Assembly: GCA_014529385.2 (NCBI GenBank) | Contig: CM043953.1 | Location: 81,292,338-81,352,337, forward strand | Direction of reading: 5' to 3' | Source of the DNA: Adiantum capillus-veneris | Taxonomy: Eukaryota > Streptophyta > Polypodiopsida > Polypodiales > Pteridaceae | DNA: 60,000 bases | In this document: positions 46,801 to 57,889 of the stretch, piece after piece | Layout: each line of letters opens with the position of its first letter | Numbering within the stretch: the stretch's first letter is position 1 | Position numbers and translations under genes: made by a program | The notes under the pieces: generated by a model | What the model saw: the letters and a program-made list of their open reading frames with translations, nothing else | What the model was told of the DNA's origin: nothing | Database searches by the model: none

Positions 46801-48166
46801 ACAAGATGGTTATCTTCTCTATGGCAATAGACTATGCGTTACTAGCTCACTACGTGAGAAAGTAATGTATGAATCTCATGCTCCCCCATATGCAGGGCAT
46901 AGAGGGATTCAGTCTACCCTAAAGGGAATTGAAACATATTTCTATTGGCCTACCATGAAAGTGAACATACACGAGTATGTTTCCAAATGTGTGGTATGTC
47001 AAAAGACAAAATTTGATAGAGGGAAGCAACTTGGATTGCTTCAACCCTTGCCAATCCCTAATTCACCGTGGGAGAGCATATCCATGGATTTTATCTTTGG
47101 ATTGCCTAAGTCTATCCATGGGAATACAGGAATATGGACGATAGTAGACAGGTTCAGTAAACAAGCTCATTTTATACCTGTCAAAAAGACTATCAAAGCC
47201 CATCAAATGGCAACCCTCTTCATTTCACAAATTTTCAAGTACCATGGCTTGCCAATGTCCATAGTGTCGGATAGAGATCCTAGAATGACCAGTAATTTCT
47301 GGAAGGGTCTCTTTGAGAATTTAGGAACAAGGCTAAACTTCTCTTCGGCCTATCATCCACAAACTGATGGCCAAAGTGAAATAGCTAACCTAACCATTCT
47401 CGATCTACTAAAAGCCTATGTAACGGAAGTAGATCAAAGATCCCAATGGGAGAAGTACTTACCCTTAGTAGAGTATGCTTACAATAACACTGTACATACT
47501 TCTACAGGAAAAGCACCTTTCGAGGTAATTGAGGGAAGATCAAAAAGTCCCTTGCTACTTAAGGTACATGGGAAGATCTTCGCTGCAGATGAGTATAGCC
47601 GAGACCTACAAGAATCTTTCCAAAAGATTAAGGATGCTATCTCTATCTCACAGCAAAGGCAAAAGGCTGCTGCTGACAAGCACAGAAAAGCCCAAGCCTT
47701 TAAAGAAAACGATTGGGTCTTGTTAAAGTTTCCCAAGGCTCGATTAAGGCACACGACGGGCAAGAATCCTACGGGCCACCAAAAGTACTATGCTAAACTA
47801 GCAAAAAGGTATTATGGTCCCTTCCAGATTCTTAGGCCAATCAATGAGATGGCCTATCAACTTAAGTTGCCCAATCATTGGCTCATACACAATGCTTTTC
47901 ATGTGAGCCTCTTAAAGCCTTACAAAGGAGAGCCACCTCAAGAACCAACTATTGAAGACCCACCGGAGATCGAGGACCACGAGGAGGTGCTGCAGCCCGA
48001 GTCCATTCTCCGACATGAAGACAAGGTATTAAGAGGCGGTAAGACTATCAGACGATATCTTATTAAGTTTAAGAATTATCCTTTTGAAGATGCTAGATGG
48101 ATGCAAGGCATACAATTAAAGGATAACCTAAACCTTGTCAATGCTTACAATGCTTCCCAAGAGTAA
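43796..48166 (+). CDS. Chromovirus Gag-Pol polyprotein with chromodomain
   Basis: An uninterrupted 1456-codon frame, the only intact long protein here. Order: Gag domain about residues 60-215; CCHC knuckle CFKCGEQGHAYRAC from residue 290; protease FDPGSTHNFIS (Asp 352; Pro replaces the usual Ser/Thr); RT with YRMCVDYRALN, MPFGLTNAPATF and FFDD at 698-701; RNase H with DACG (Asp 847); integrase with HHCC zinc finger from His 1028 and catalytic Asp 1098, Asp 1159, Glu 1195 (DD35E); C-terminal chromodomain near 1390-1445. Chromodomains guide integration to marked chromatin. Residues 1 to about 30 are encoded by Penelope-like repeat DNA, so the native Gag N-terminus is missing. ATG 43862 is an alternative start. 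No 5' LTR remains. Confidence 0.9.
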   Translation: MAFLTALHRKSFDMVSTESVRMMAPSFQVGATFEPSKRRGHRKSYAAWKRSSKLKKFKEGGKSISFLTYDGTFGATDKVLAFIQQFDAAFGDEGFTESSKLRHVAMHFQKSARQWWSSLRANGEAPRTWKALRASIMKQFLATDAKDKVLTEWRSLKLSPNESIHKYVDKFWDLQLKATVFKKLDFGEQKQQFCAGLTEEMAEYVNSQRPRTISAVIHHTMVASRINFQTGGKRNNKPPENKGSNEPKGKDNVQKSPKGNSNKAKEKGVYKGKNKLSPEELERYRKDNRCFKCGEQGHAYRACPQKNNRQDPPRASLVEIQEEEIHQTHHKGSPLCHAWGKVREHDAFILFDPGSTHNFISMELATKLGIQSYEMGDILPADSAFKGQEASVTPLIGKLRLHVQGYVDKEDFFISPLKHEDVILGAPWFDRLAAHVKFPERRISFKFREKDMYIDAREMGNTIPIVHTPAFNKSIKSSISVYMIFVKDSQNEPNALTKENKSNQKELELSNFLKGFQDVFIDDIPCELPPKRGNDDHAIELLPGSSPPNKPPYRVSQAQQEEIMRQVHDLVEKGMVRPSSSPFCSPVLLVQKKDGTYRMCVDYRALNRITIKNRFPVPRVEDLFDKLQGSTYFSRIDLKSGYHQIRIVDQDIVKTAFRTTFGLYEYIVMPFGLTNAPATFNRLMEKLFRPHRTFTGVFFDDIIIYSNSLEEHKQHLQVIFQVLRENKLYVNRKKSELFLQEIQYLGHIISQDGIQMDPSKLEVIKGWPKPRNLHELRSFIGMCAYYRRFIEKFSQIAGPLHDLTKKNVRYTWSAKENNAFEKLKEKLISQPVLTLPDLSKPFEVQCDACGDCLGAVLLQEGHAIGYESRRLDPVEQALGIYEKELLAVLHALDSWKHYLLGTPVILRTDHQSLKYFMTQTKLSDKQMRWENFLSQFHFHIAHIAGKHNQVADALSRRPRVNAVSIATHNDLSSMIDEYAIDPDFRDVISALALGKKEEPFTLQDGYLLYGNRLCVTSSLREKVMYESHAPPYAGHRGIQSTLKGIETYFYWPTMKVNIHEYVSKCVVCQKTKFDRGKQLGLLQPLPIPNSPWESISMDFIFGLPKSIHGNTGIWTIVDRFSKQAHFIPVKKTIKAHQMATLFISQIFKYHGLPMSIVSDRDPRMTSNFWKGLFENLGTRLNFSSAYHPQTDGQSEIANLTILDLLKAYVTEVDQRSQWEKYLPLVEYAYNNTVHTSTGKAPFEVIEGRSKSPLLLKVHGKIFAADEYSRDLQESFQKIKDAISISQQRQKAAADKHRKAQAFKENDWVLLKFPKARLRHTTGKNPTGHQKYYAKLAKRYYGPFQILRPINEMAYQLKLPNHWLIHNAFHVSLLKPYKGEPPQEPTIEDPPEIEDHEEVLQPESILRHEDKVLRGGKTIRRYLIKFKNYPFEDARWMQGIQLKDNLNLVNAYNASQE

Positions 48167-48524
48167 GCAAATGTACAAAATGTTAAAAATGAACAAAAAT
48201 TTTTGTCTTATAAGACTCTCTTTTTCTTTATTTGTGCACAAAAATGAAGTAGTATGCATGCTTAGATCAAGTTTGCGGGGACGACGTCTCCCAAACACCA
48301 AAGTAGAGCTTGTCACTCTACTATGGAAGACTGATAGGACTAATGTGCAGACATGCTTGCGGCAGCCTCAGGCTCTCAAGCGCCAAATGGACTAGTCATC
48401 CATTATGGAATGATGTCGTAGGGTAACATAGGGATCCTCTACCCGCTAAGAAAAGGACTCATGCATATGCTTTATCTTCTCTACACCATAGTCGAGGACG
48501 ACTATGATTTCAAGAGAGAGGTAA
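48167..48524 (+). other. Chromovirus 3' noncoding region and purine tract
   Basis: About 340 bp follow the stop. CAAGAGAGAGGTAA at 48511-48524, immediately before TGTCAT, is the likely purine tract. Confidence 0.6.
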
Positions 48525-50114
48525 TGTCATAATAATCAATATCTAATTCTCCTAAATGATTTTCTCATATTAAACTGATCATTTAATGTGGGGAAGTGCC
48601 AAGGGAGAAAAAGCTAGAATATTGGTTAAGTTAGCAGACCGGCCACAGTAGGGATCCAAAGGAGGGAAAATAGGGATCCAAAGGGGGGGCCATCTGCAAA
48701 AGAGCCATGTGAAACAATGGGCCAAAAAGACCCTAAGGTTCAGCCCATTAAGACTTCCAAAATGCTAAGGTTCCAAAATTCAAAGGTTGTGTCCAAAGGT
48801 CAACCCTAGGGAAAATTGGATGCTTAGTGTGTGACCAAAAAGTCTTTCTACATCCCTACATGGGAGGGGGCGAGCCCCAAAGCTAGGGGATGAGAGAGAA
48901 AGCCACACACACACACACAGGCTCCCTTTACACAAAGGGAATGAGGGACACATGTCAGCTCCCTAGGCCAGATGCCCACAAGGTGTGCCCAATTCCTATT
49001 GGAAGACCCTTGAAGTGGACCAATGAGAATTAAGCTAGAGTAAATCTAGTTTAATTAATTTAAAAACATTTAATAAAAGAAACCAATGAGAATTAAGTCT
49101 CCTAGAAGACTATTGGGCAGTCTCCCAAGGGGTCCAATGAGCATTCAGGAGCCCCATGGCTTGCCTGATTCCTATTGGCCAGGAGGCAAAGGGGTCCAAT
49201 GAGAGTTTAGTTTAATTATTTAATTACCTAAAGCTCTCACAAAAGGGGAAAGGGGGACACATGTCTAAAGGCTATCACTTATGCTGCTTAATTCCTATTG
49301 GCTTGACCTGGGGAGGTCCAATGAGGCAAAGGCCAGACTTATTTAGCAGCTAGGGCTCGCCCAAGAGAGGGGGGGGGCTGATTTTTGCTTGGCATTGACA
49401 CACACACTCTCACACTTGACCATGTGTGAAGGGAAAATACTCTATCTCCTCCCAAGCTTTAATGGAGAGCTCATCACCTACTCCAAGCTTGTGAGATAGA
49501 AGCCTACATCAACACTCTCTTGGCATGTGGATGCAAATCCAACCAAGAGCCAAGCTTCAATGCATGCTCATCTTCTCTACCAAGCTAATTACTAAGCTAA
49601 GCTATGCTAATATGAGTGATTATGTGAGGAGATGTACTTCTTTCTCGTAAGTTACTTCTTTTTCCTCTCAATCTACTCTCATACCCTGCTAGCTCTCACC
49701 ATCTTCGAAGGTGTGTGAGGTCTTGGGTCTGAGAACGGGGATAATTCAAGTTGTGTTTGATTAAGTGTTTTGCTTGGTGTATGAAGCTTCCATCTTCATT
49801 GCACTAGCTAGTCTTGAAGGAACACAAAGAATTGTATTGTACAATGTCTCTCTTGATGGGAGAAACCATAATACAAAGCCTTTTGGAGGGGGGACCGGCT
49901 CCATGCAAATCCGGTCCTCAACTGTTGTCAATAGCTTAATTGCTCTCTCTTTTGAAAGTATTGTCGATGCTATCTAACTAGGTGTTATGCTTTTTGTTGC
50001 TCTCTCCACCCAAGCACTCTTGTAATTCTCATTAGGAATCAACTCTAATGAAATGCTCACTATGTTCATGCTAATTTCCGCTACACATAAGATTTTAGGC
50101 CATTAAATGTTACA
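48525..50114 (+). repeat. Chromovirus 3' LTR
   Basis: Begins TGTCATAATAATC after the purine tract and ends AATGTTACA, where Penelope-like homology resumes with CAACCATC. Length about 1.59 kb. The first 900 bp hold a series of CCAAT and ATTGG motifs (CCAATGAGAATTAAG and variants at about 49020, 49083, 49134, 49195, 49318; CCTATTGG at about 48996, 49172, 49294). No partner LTR is present. Confidence 0.7.
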
Positions 50115-50560
50115 CAACCATCATACCAATTGAAACTATCATAGAGGAAAATTTACCAAACAAGCCTATTGTAGAAAGTACCATTACAAAACGGATCATG
50201 CCCGATAGAGAAGCAAAGAAAAAACTCCCTCGAAATGTGTATAAGGAGAGTGAAGGGGTGTAAGGCTATGGGACAACAATAACAAGCAGAATAGATTGTT
50301 TGGATACCTATCTTCCCATCAAAGTTTCCCATGTGCTAACTAGCTGCTTGTGTTGTCATGGATTCTGAGGCTCAATTAGTCTCCTACCATAACCGGATGT
50401 ACCAGCATAAATTAAAGAATTTTGGCTTCTATCGATTTTGTCTTTGTATATTGTCTACTGTCTTTTATGTCTTATCTATTTTGGTCAAGTGTCAATATAT
50501 GGTTCTCTAAGAAGGGATATCAAATTTATCTCTCTCTCTCTCTTTATTTCCCGAGTTGTC
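50115..50560 (+). repeat. Penelope-like pseudo-LTR, upstream copy, second part
   Basis: Matches 57196-57640. Relative to that copy it has a stop (GGGTGTAAGG) and a deletion of about 35 bp in the hydrophobic-ORF region, so the ORF is dead here. Confidence 0.85.
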
Positions 50561-50599
50561 CGTGGTCAGACAACTACCATATATTGAACTTGCCTTCAT

Positions 50600-53500
50600 T
50601 CTACACTATTTACAAATTTGTCTCTTATAACATCCTTCAGGTTGGCTGGATTGTATCTCTCACACGATTTGGTTACTCCGACCATAAAAGGACTCATATC
50701 CCTCCTATTGGGACACAATGCCTACTCTCGTGCTTCAAGGGGACTGACTTTCATAAGTGTCTTCTTGACTATGAGAAAAAGGCAATACAAAAACAAGAGC
50801 TTTCAGCTTTAAAAACAACATCTGTTAATGATTGGTTAAAACTCTTAGCCCTTGCCAGAAAAGATCCTGCACAACTAATTAATACATTAAGCTCTTTCTT
50901 ATTATCATTATTCTTTATTGATGCTCAAGACTGCTCGGATTTAGACTTCTATTTCTCATCACTATCTTCCATAGTTAATAAGCTCTATTTCATTAACAAT
51001 CTCCCTATCCTTCCTTTTGCAATTAGGCAGTCTCAAGAGATTATGAACCCTCTTTTGGATCTAGAGCTCTTGGATCAAGAAGAAAAGGAGGCCTTGGGCT
51101 TAGCAGACGACCCTTCTTTTCAAAAAATTGAAAGGTCTATGCCCATGCATTTTTTTGAAGTCATTCCACTACTCCCTTTGAGACAAATTGAGCTGGACGC
51201 TATTCGTCTTGAAAACAAACTGTGGGATTTTGAGATACTGAATCAATGTGCTTCATTCACAATTGATTCTTTAGCTCTGCTTTGTAGTTTGGCACCTGAT
51301 GTGGTAAAACAATGCAAAACATCAACACTTCAATCAAAACATCTACTAGCACAAGATAAACCTTTTACACTAAAACATATAAAATTGTCGGACATTGACA
51401 GTAAAAAGTGCTCTAACACTTCCATGGTAGCCCGTACAAAGGGACTATCACTCAATGAGAAAGAAAAAAACATTCAGAAGTTCTTGAAGGATTGCTGGAA
51501 CACATACAGACCATTCCTCAAGTGTACTTGTAAGAAGAATCCTGGTTCAAGCTACCAACAACGATCATATGGTTTGATCACCTTCTTTGGTTTGTATTTC
51601 AAAATCTTCCAAAGTTCTTTTCCTATTCATCTGGACCCGCACAAGTATATGCTTTTATTGGATGGGTAGCATCCTTTCCCATTGAAGTTCGACATGCGGT
51701 AGTGGTTTTTTACGCTCTTCATGAACATCTGATTGATGTAGCGAAAGGTTTAATATTATATACACCAAGGACTCCATTCCTCTCTCGAGTTCAACACCAC
51801 CCAATGGTCTGACCATTGACACAATTTTCAAGCCCTCAAGAAGTAGGGAACAAGTGAAGCGTATTGCTAGCACACCAAGGAATACTGCATCATCATCAAA
51901 ACAACCTCGACAATTTCGCGGATCTGAGGACTTTGGCGAGATTGCAAGAATGCTAGAATACAGTATAGATGACAAGGTACGGCATTTAATTACTAACTCT
52001 AATGATTTACAATGGTTTAAATAAGGTAAAAAAAATAGACATCGGTTTATTCACTTAACTTTCACTAATAAATTTATGGAGTTTGTACACCCTCACGCTT
52101 TTCTTGATGAATTATTAAAGGATATTGGAATAAAAAATAATCTTGAGCATTTTCACATTAACTTTGGATGGAAATACACGAACAATATTGGCCAATATTT
52201 ATATAAACCCTTTGATACCTTTGCTGAGCCTTTTGATCTTAATAAACCTTGTGTTTGCCATACCCAAAACGATTTAAAAACTTCTTGAAAATTTTTGACC
52301 ATCTTGGTGAGCATGTTCTTACTACTCAACCAACGTTCATAAGACACCACACATTAAGGGATAATGTATCCAAAGGCTTCAACCATATCCCTCTTGTCTC
52401 TGTACATCTACATTTAGTTAAAGCCGAGTTCAAGAAGGGTTGGGCAAAATTATGTCATTTACTAAATCTGAACTGTCCATCGTCTCACTTTCAGTTAATT
52501 GAAGTAAGACTAGAAAAAACCTTCCAATCCATCTTCCACATTATAAGCATAACCAAATTCCCTGGTTCATGGAAAAGGAGATCTTAGATGAAATAGAATT
52601 TATCCAAAAACACATTTTTATATGTGGTTTGGACAAATCAGCCCAAACTATTGTCATTATTTGTAAACATATCATTAGACTGCATGCAAAGAACAAGTTG
52701 AATTCTTTGGAGTTCATGCCTATACACGAATGCACTAACACCATCGTCTCACTCATTAATACACGATGCAAGGAGTTTAATATTATACCTTCTCCTGATA
52801 GAACTCTTCCCTACATTATGGAAAATTATAAAATTCACAAGTCAGAGTTTCACTGGATAACAAATACCCATGATTGTGTTTTCTCTCATGTGGCTAGTAT
52901 GATCACTAAGTTTCTACATGGTTTAGCTATCGAGCTTATTGAATATACTGAGAACTTTCAGAAAAATCTTCAAACATTCTCAAAGGTGAATACAAATGTA
53001 TACTGGATCATTAACAACCACTATGAAGCTTTGATAAACCTTCCTAAACTGCTTTATTCTATCCATACATATGATATTTAAGCTTGTTATGAAGCAATTC
53101 CTCACCATGGGAAGCATAGCCTGATGGAGTCTTTGAGAAACATTAAAAGATTAATAACTGGTGAAGGTTATAAAGGGTTTAAACCATCTAGAAACAAAAT
53201 CACCCTTACAAAAAAGAATTCAGAAATGAAATGGTCCTTCGAATTCTTTGAGGCTCTAAATATCTTTGTGTTAGACAATTGTTTCTCAAGGTTAGGGTCT
53301 GATATATGTCGAAAAACTAAAGGAATCCCAATGGGATACTCATGTTCTCCTTTATGGTGCAATCTATATCTTGCTTGGTTTGAGCTAGAACATGCTAGAA
53401 AATTATCTAGACTAAAAAAGTCTAATATGCTTCTAGCTTTCATACACTCTAATCGGTATATGGATGATCTTCTATTCATAAATAACACATATATTGCAAA

Positions 53501-53940
53501 ATGCATGAATCACAACAGACCTTTGTCCCCTAAGGACCCCATTACAATATATCCATTGGACATCATTTCAGTTAAACCAACTCATACAAGGTTTGGCTCT
53601 ACATATTTGAACACGAAAATAATTCTACAAAGACCTTTCATCGGAGAATATACTACAGAAACAACATGGAAAAAACGGGCATTACCAGGACACCAAGTAT
53701 CATTCACACAAGCAGCCAGCAATCGCCCTACACAGTTAGCATACAAAGTATGCGTGCCACAGGTCTTACCCATCATTTATAATGCTTCATGTGTAGTTAC
53801 AACATTTAATGATTTACAATGACTGAGCTTTATGTTTACTTTGAACGGATTCAAATGAACACGCATCATAATATTGATCACACAGTTTCTATTAAAAGGT
53901 AACTTCCCTGGTATTAGATTCAAGGTCGGATCTTTGACAA
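50600..53940 (+). pseudogene. Penelope-like (or rvt-type) reverse transcriptase, frameshifted
   Basis: About 1,100 codons spread over several frames. 50660-51669 and 51670-52290 give an N-terminal region of about 550 residues with no known domain (note FLKCTCKKNPGSS). From 52569 one frame runs to 53822 with a single stop at 53079-53081. It holds motif A TYDI(stop)ACYEAIPHHGKH, then CRKTKGIPMGYSCSPLWCNL with YLAWFELE, catalytic RYMDDLLFINN, and ITIYPLDI with FGSTYLNTKI, the Penelope-type D..LY..IPh / GvaMGtp.aP / RYiDDif / YLD order. Thumb-like sequence FLLKGNFPGIRFK continues at about 53890. No GIY-YIG endonuclease was seen. An AATAAA lies at 54169. Confidence 0.7.
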
Positions 53941-54530
53941 ATATACTGAATGAACAAGAAATAGAACATGATGCACATAACTTTGATAATAATACGACAA
54001 AGATCTCTGAAACAACTGGTTTGAATGCAGGAGAGTAATCAGCAAAGCGAGGATGCACAATAAAAAGAAGGATGACAGACAAAAATACCATTTCAACACA
54101 CAACATGATGGCAACTTTTTATTTTCATCTGTAACTCATATGAGTTTATGACCCCCCCTTTTTTTTCAATAAAAGTTTGTTTTTTACCCCATGAAATTCA
54201 TTGGGAATTGGAACGGATACCATGACAGTTGTACAGAAGTTTTATCTAAAAAATAAACATTGCAAGATAGTTTGTCACCAGTTGTGTTACAGTAATAATC
54301 ATGGGTATTATGGTTGACATAGACATGGACATTGTATACTATTGGATAAAGTATAATTTGACAAACACCACATTTTGGAAAGATTGATACAGTCTCAAGA
54401 TCACTTAAGAATTGAGAACTAGAGAATCAAAGTTTAAGACAAACTCAAATTTTAATCATTGGTAGGGGATATGTCCACTTGGTGGGCTATCCCCCACCAA
54501 GTGGGCATACTCCTAGGGTTGGGGGTGGGC
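53941..54530. other. 3' region after the RT
   Basis: No gene. AATAAA in a T-rich context at about 54169 could be a polyadenylation signal. CCACTTGGTGGGC near 54475 is followed by its inverted copy GCCCACCAAGTGG-like sequence near 54492, a short hairpin. Confidence 0.4.
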
Positions 54531-54816
54531 CTCTCTCTCTCTCTCTCTCTCTCTCTCTCGAAATTTTAAGCCAAAACTTCCGGTGGTATCTCCCTATTTA
54601 AACCCCCTTGGTTTTCTTACTCTATCCATCTTTGGATGATATTAGGTGACTTACAAACACTATCTAGTAACCTAAAGAAAAAAGTTTTTTTTTTCTCGGT
54701 ATCGCTCTATATCGGTCTTTATCCATCTGTATCTCCCTCTGCGAGTATCCTTGCCGAGATAAAGTAAAATCTAGGTCAATACCTTTTTAGAAAAAACATT
54801 TCTTAAATTTACATCC

Positions 54817-54865
<49 letters not shown>

Positions 54866-56428
54866 CCCCCTCCCCCCCCTTTAGTACACATTGGAAATCC
54901 AAGCCAAAAATAAATGGAACCTTACTCAAGGTGGCTCACCTACTGTAAACACTTAACATGGATGGGGACAAATGGAATATGTTAAAAAGAGTTTAAGAAT
55001 ACCGTGATGTGCATGCCTGATAAGGAATATCTAATAGCTGGCAACTTACACTCAGTCTCTATAGCGCATGGGTGTATTGAAGACGTCGATTGGGAAACCA
55101 GTGCGCGGTACTTATAAAAATGCAAGGCTGCAATACAAAAACTCCACCTAAATCCCAACACAGATAGAATGCTAATCACTGTACTGTCATACCCGAATGC
55201 TCTCATCTAACCTACGCACGTAGCTGTATCCTCTCACAACATACACACATGGAAGGCTTTTGCTACTCGTCTCTTCTCTTACACAGTACGTAACCTGCAC
55301 ACACACAATCACATACATATGGCAGCATACTACCCAATCGCAAGAACGACATTGAAGCATCCAAGTATTGACATCGTTAGCAACTTTGGGTGGTGACACA
55401 ATATTAAATAAAGGATTTGTACTACTCATCATAGGTAATCAGAGATTGGTTTTTTCATTCTGGTTTTTTAAACACTTTGCATTTAATAGATTTTAATGTT
55501 GTGTGAATAGACATGTCCATTAACTTATGGAAAAACTAGGAGTAAATAATTGTTTTGCATAACATACAGTATAGTTGTTGAGTATTTGTATAAGGGCATA
55601 AGATGGGGGAACTATCCGAAAAGAAAAAATCCGCATGGTATGAAACACTGTCCTCATGGTCCGGAACACTATATAATCCGCATGGTTCGGAACACTGTAT
55701 AATGAATATCTCATATGCATGACAGTGGATGCTGGTTGGGGATACATAGTTTATAGAAAAATAGGCAAGAAGCAGGCCAAACTAGCTCTTAATTCTCCAT
55801 GCAATAAGATAGAGAACACTCTGGTCGATAAACAGAAATGAAGTTATGAAGAAGTGGTTAGCATGGTGTAACAAATACTAGGATATATGGTGGTAAATCC
55901 ATGAACGTGCGTATGATATACCAGGTTTTGGTTTTATTTGTTATAAAACACAATCTGAAAGATGGTAAGATTTATTGTTGAGAAGAACTTAGCAATTAAA
56001 TATATACATAATATGTCATATTTAAAAGGAATTTTTTGAACACTGGTTGACTGAATGTCACATAATGGTAAACATTTGCTCATGAAATAGCATTTTGTAT
56101 GGTCTTTTTGGCAGCCTTACATCGGAAATCATTCGACACAGTCTCAACACAAAGCGTACGGATGACGGCCCCGAGCTTTTAGGTAGACTTTTGGTCTACT
56201 AAGAGGATGTCCACCAGAAATTTGGCATAAGTTCTTTTTAGGTTTTTCTAGACATTATAAGTTTGTAAACAAAAGTTACTTTTGAGTATTGGTCTTAAAC
56301 TAGTTAAAAAGGTATGCTTTATATATATTTTTGAACTAAGAACTTGTAAAGTGAGTTATTGTGGAAATGGTATGCTAACTGGTATGCGCATTGAAGAAGA
56401 GGTTTCCAGTTAAAAAATAAAATAAAAA

Positions 56429-56735
56429 TCCTCATGTGAGGCTCCTCAGAGAGGAGGATATGGTTAAATTGAAAAACTGACCTAAGTACAAACAAAACTC
56501 TGCCAAAATTTTGGCAAAATAGAAAAGATAGAAAATAAGCTTTTTACTTTAAGATCAATGCCTGCATAAACCATATCCATAAATTGAGATAAATACTATA
56601 ATAAATTTTGCCAAGTAATTCTGGGTTTATCATTTAAATCCTCATGTGAGGCTCCTAGAGAAGGAGGACCTGTTTACTTTTTTGAAAAATGGCTCTATTT
56701 ACAAATGAAATTTTGCCAAAATTTTGGTAAAATAA
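56429..56735 (+). repeat. Imperfect direct repeat with hairpin heads
   Basis: TCCTCATGTGAGGCTCCT and about 80 following bases occur at 56429-56523 and 56640-56735. Each copy starts with CCTCATGTGAGG, a perfect 12-bp palindrome, and includes GCCAAAATTTTGG, another palindrome. Confidence 0.8.
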
Positions 56736-57058
56736 AGTACTTCTAGATTGAAAGATAATACACATCTTATCTTTTGAAAAGATTACATAAAGAGTGTGTG
56801 TCCCCAAACTTGACTTTTTTCCTTCTCTCTCTCTATCTTCCCTTCTTTCTCTCTGTAGTCTCTCAAAAATCTCAATCTTGCTACCTATTTGGTGGGTTCT
56901 CCAGTTTCACATGTAAAGATCGATACATAAATGCTGCTACCCTCTTTAATTGTCTCTAGCTAGTCTTAGAAGTTATTATTTCTAGGATATACCACGAATA
57001 GACAATAATTGGTTTATGGAATTGTACAGGGCATGGTGCTTTCTATCGGAAGCCCCCT

Positions 57059-57514
57059 GTGGGGAATATACCATCCTTTGAGAATGAGAGCCCAAAAACT
57101 CGTAAACGATGTTACCTTTCCAATGGAAAGCCACGTCCTTCCACCATACACAATTTTCCAGAAGTATGCAAACCACTTTTCCTCATCAAACCGGAAACAA
57201 CCATCGTAGCAATTGAAACTATCGTAGAGAAAAAATTACCAAACAAGCCTATTGTAGAAAGTACAAAATGGATCATGCCCGATAGAGAAGCAAAGAAAAA
57301 ACTCCCTCGAAATGTGTATAAAGAGAGTGAAGGGATTGAAGGCTATGGGACAACAATAAGAAGCAAAATAGACTATTTGGATACCTGTCTTCCCATCAAA
57401 ATTGCCCATGTGCTAACTGGCTGCTTGTGTTGGATGGTGACAGGTATAGGTCTATTCTTTCATGGATTCTTAGGCTCAATGAGTCTCCTACCAGAACCGG
57501 ATGTACCAACATAA
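57059..57514 (+). CDS. Hydrophobic-tailed small protein in the Penelope-like repeat
   Basis: 151 codons. The first 110 residues are polar and Lys/Pro-rich (MPDREAKKKLPRNVYKESEG). Residues of about 115-140 (CLCWMVTGIGLFFHGFLGSM) are strongly hydrophobic and fit one membrane helix. The tail is SLLPEPDVPT. The broken upstream copy at 50115-50400 has the same frame with a stop. It precedes the RT in element order, so it could be a first ORF or leader-encoded exon. No family recognised. Confidence 0.4.
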   Translation: MGNIPSFENESPKTRKRCYLSNGKPRPSTIHNFPEVCKPLFLIKPETTIVAIETIVEKKLPNKPIVESTKWIMPDREAKKKLPRNVYKESEGIEGYGTTIRSKIDYLDTCLPIKIAHVLTGCLCWMVTGIGLFFHGFLGSMSLLPEPDVPT

Positions 57515-57631
57515 ATTAAAGAATTTTGGCTTCTATCGATTTTGTCTTTGTATATTGTCTACTGTCTTTTATGTCTTATCTATTTTGGTCAAGTGTCAAT
57601 ATATGGTTCTCTAAGAGGGGATATCAAATAT

Positions 57632-57820
<189 letters not shown>

Positions 57821-57889
57821 TGTGGCGTGCGCCTATCATCGGTGATCACCCATGAATACATGTGTGGAGCCAACATGCCCGACCCATAG

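Noticed and set aside
56160-56200. Helitron 3' end at the hairpin TAGGTAGACTTTTGGTCTAC
   Set aside because: No CTRR end next to it, no TC start found and no RepHel protein; the hairpin lies inside the longer repeat.
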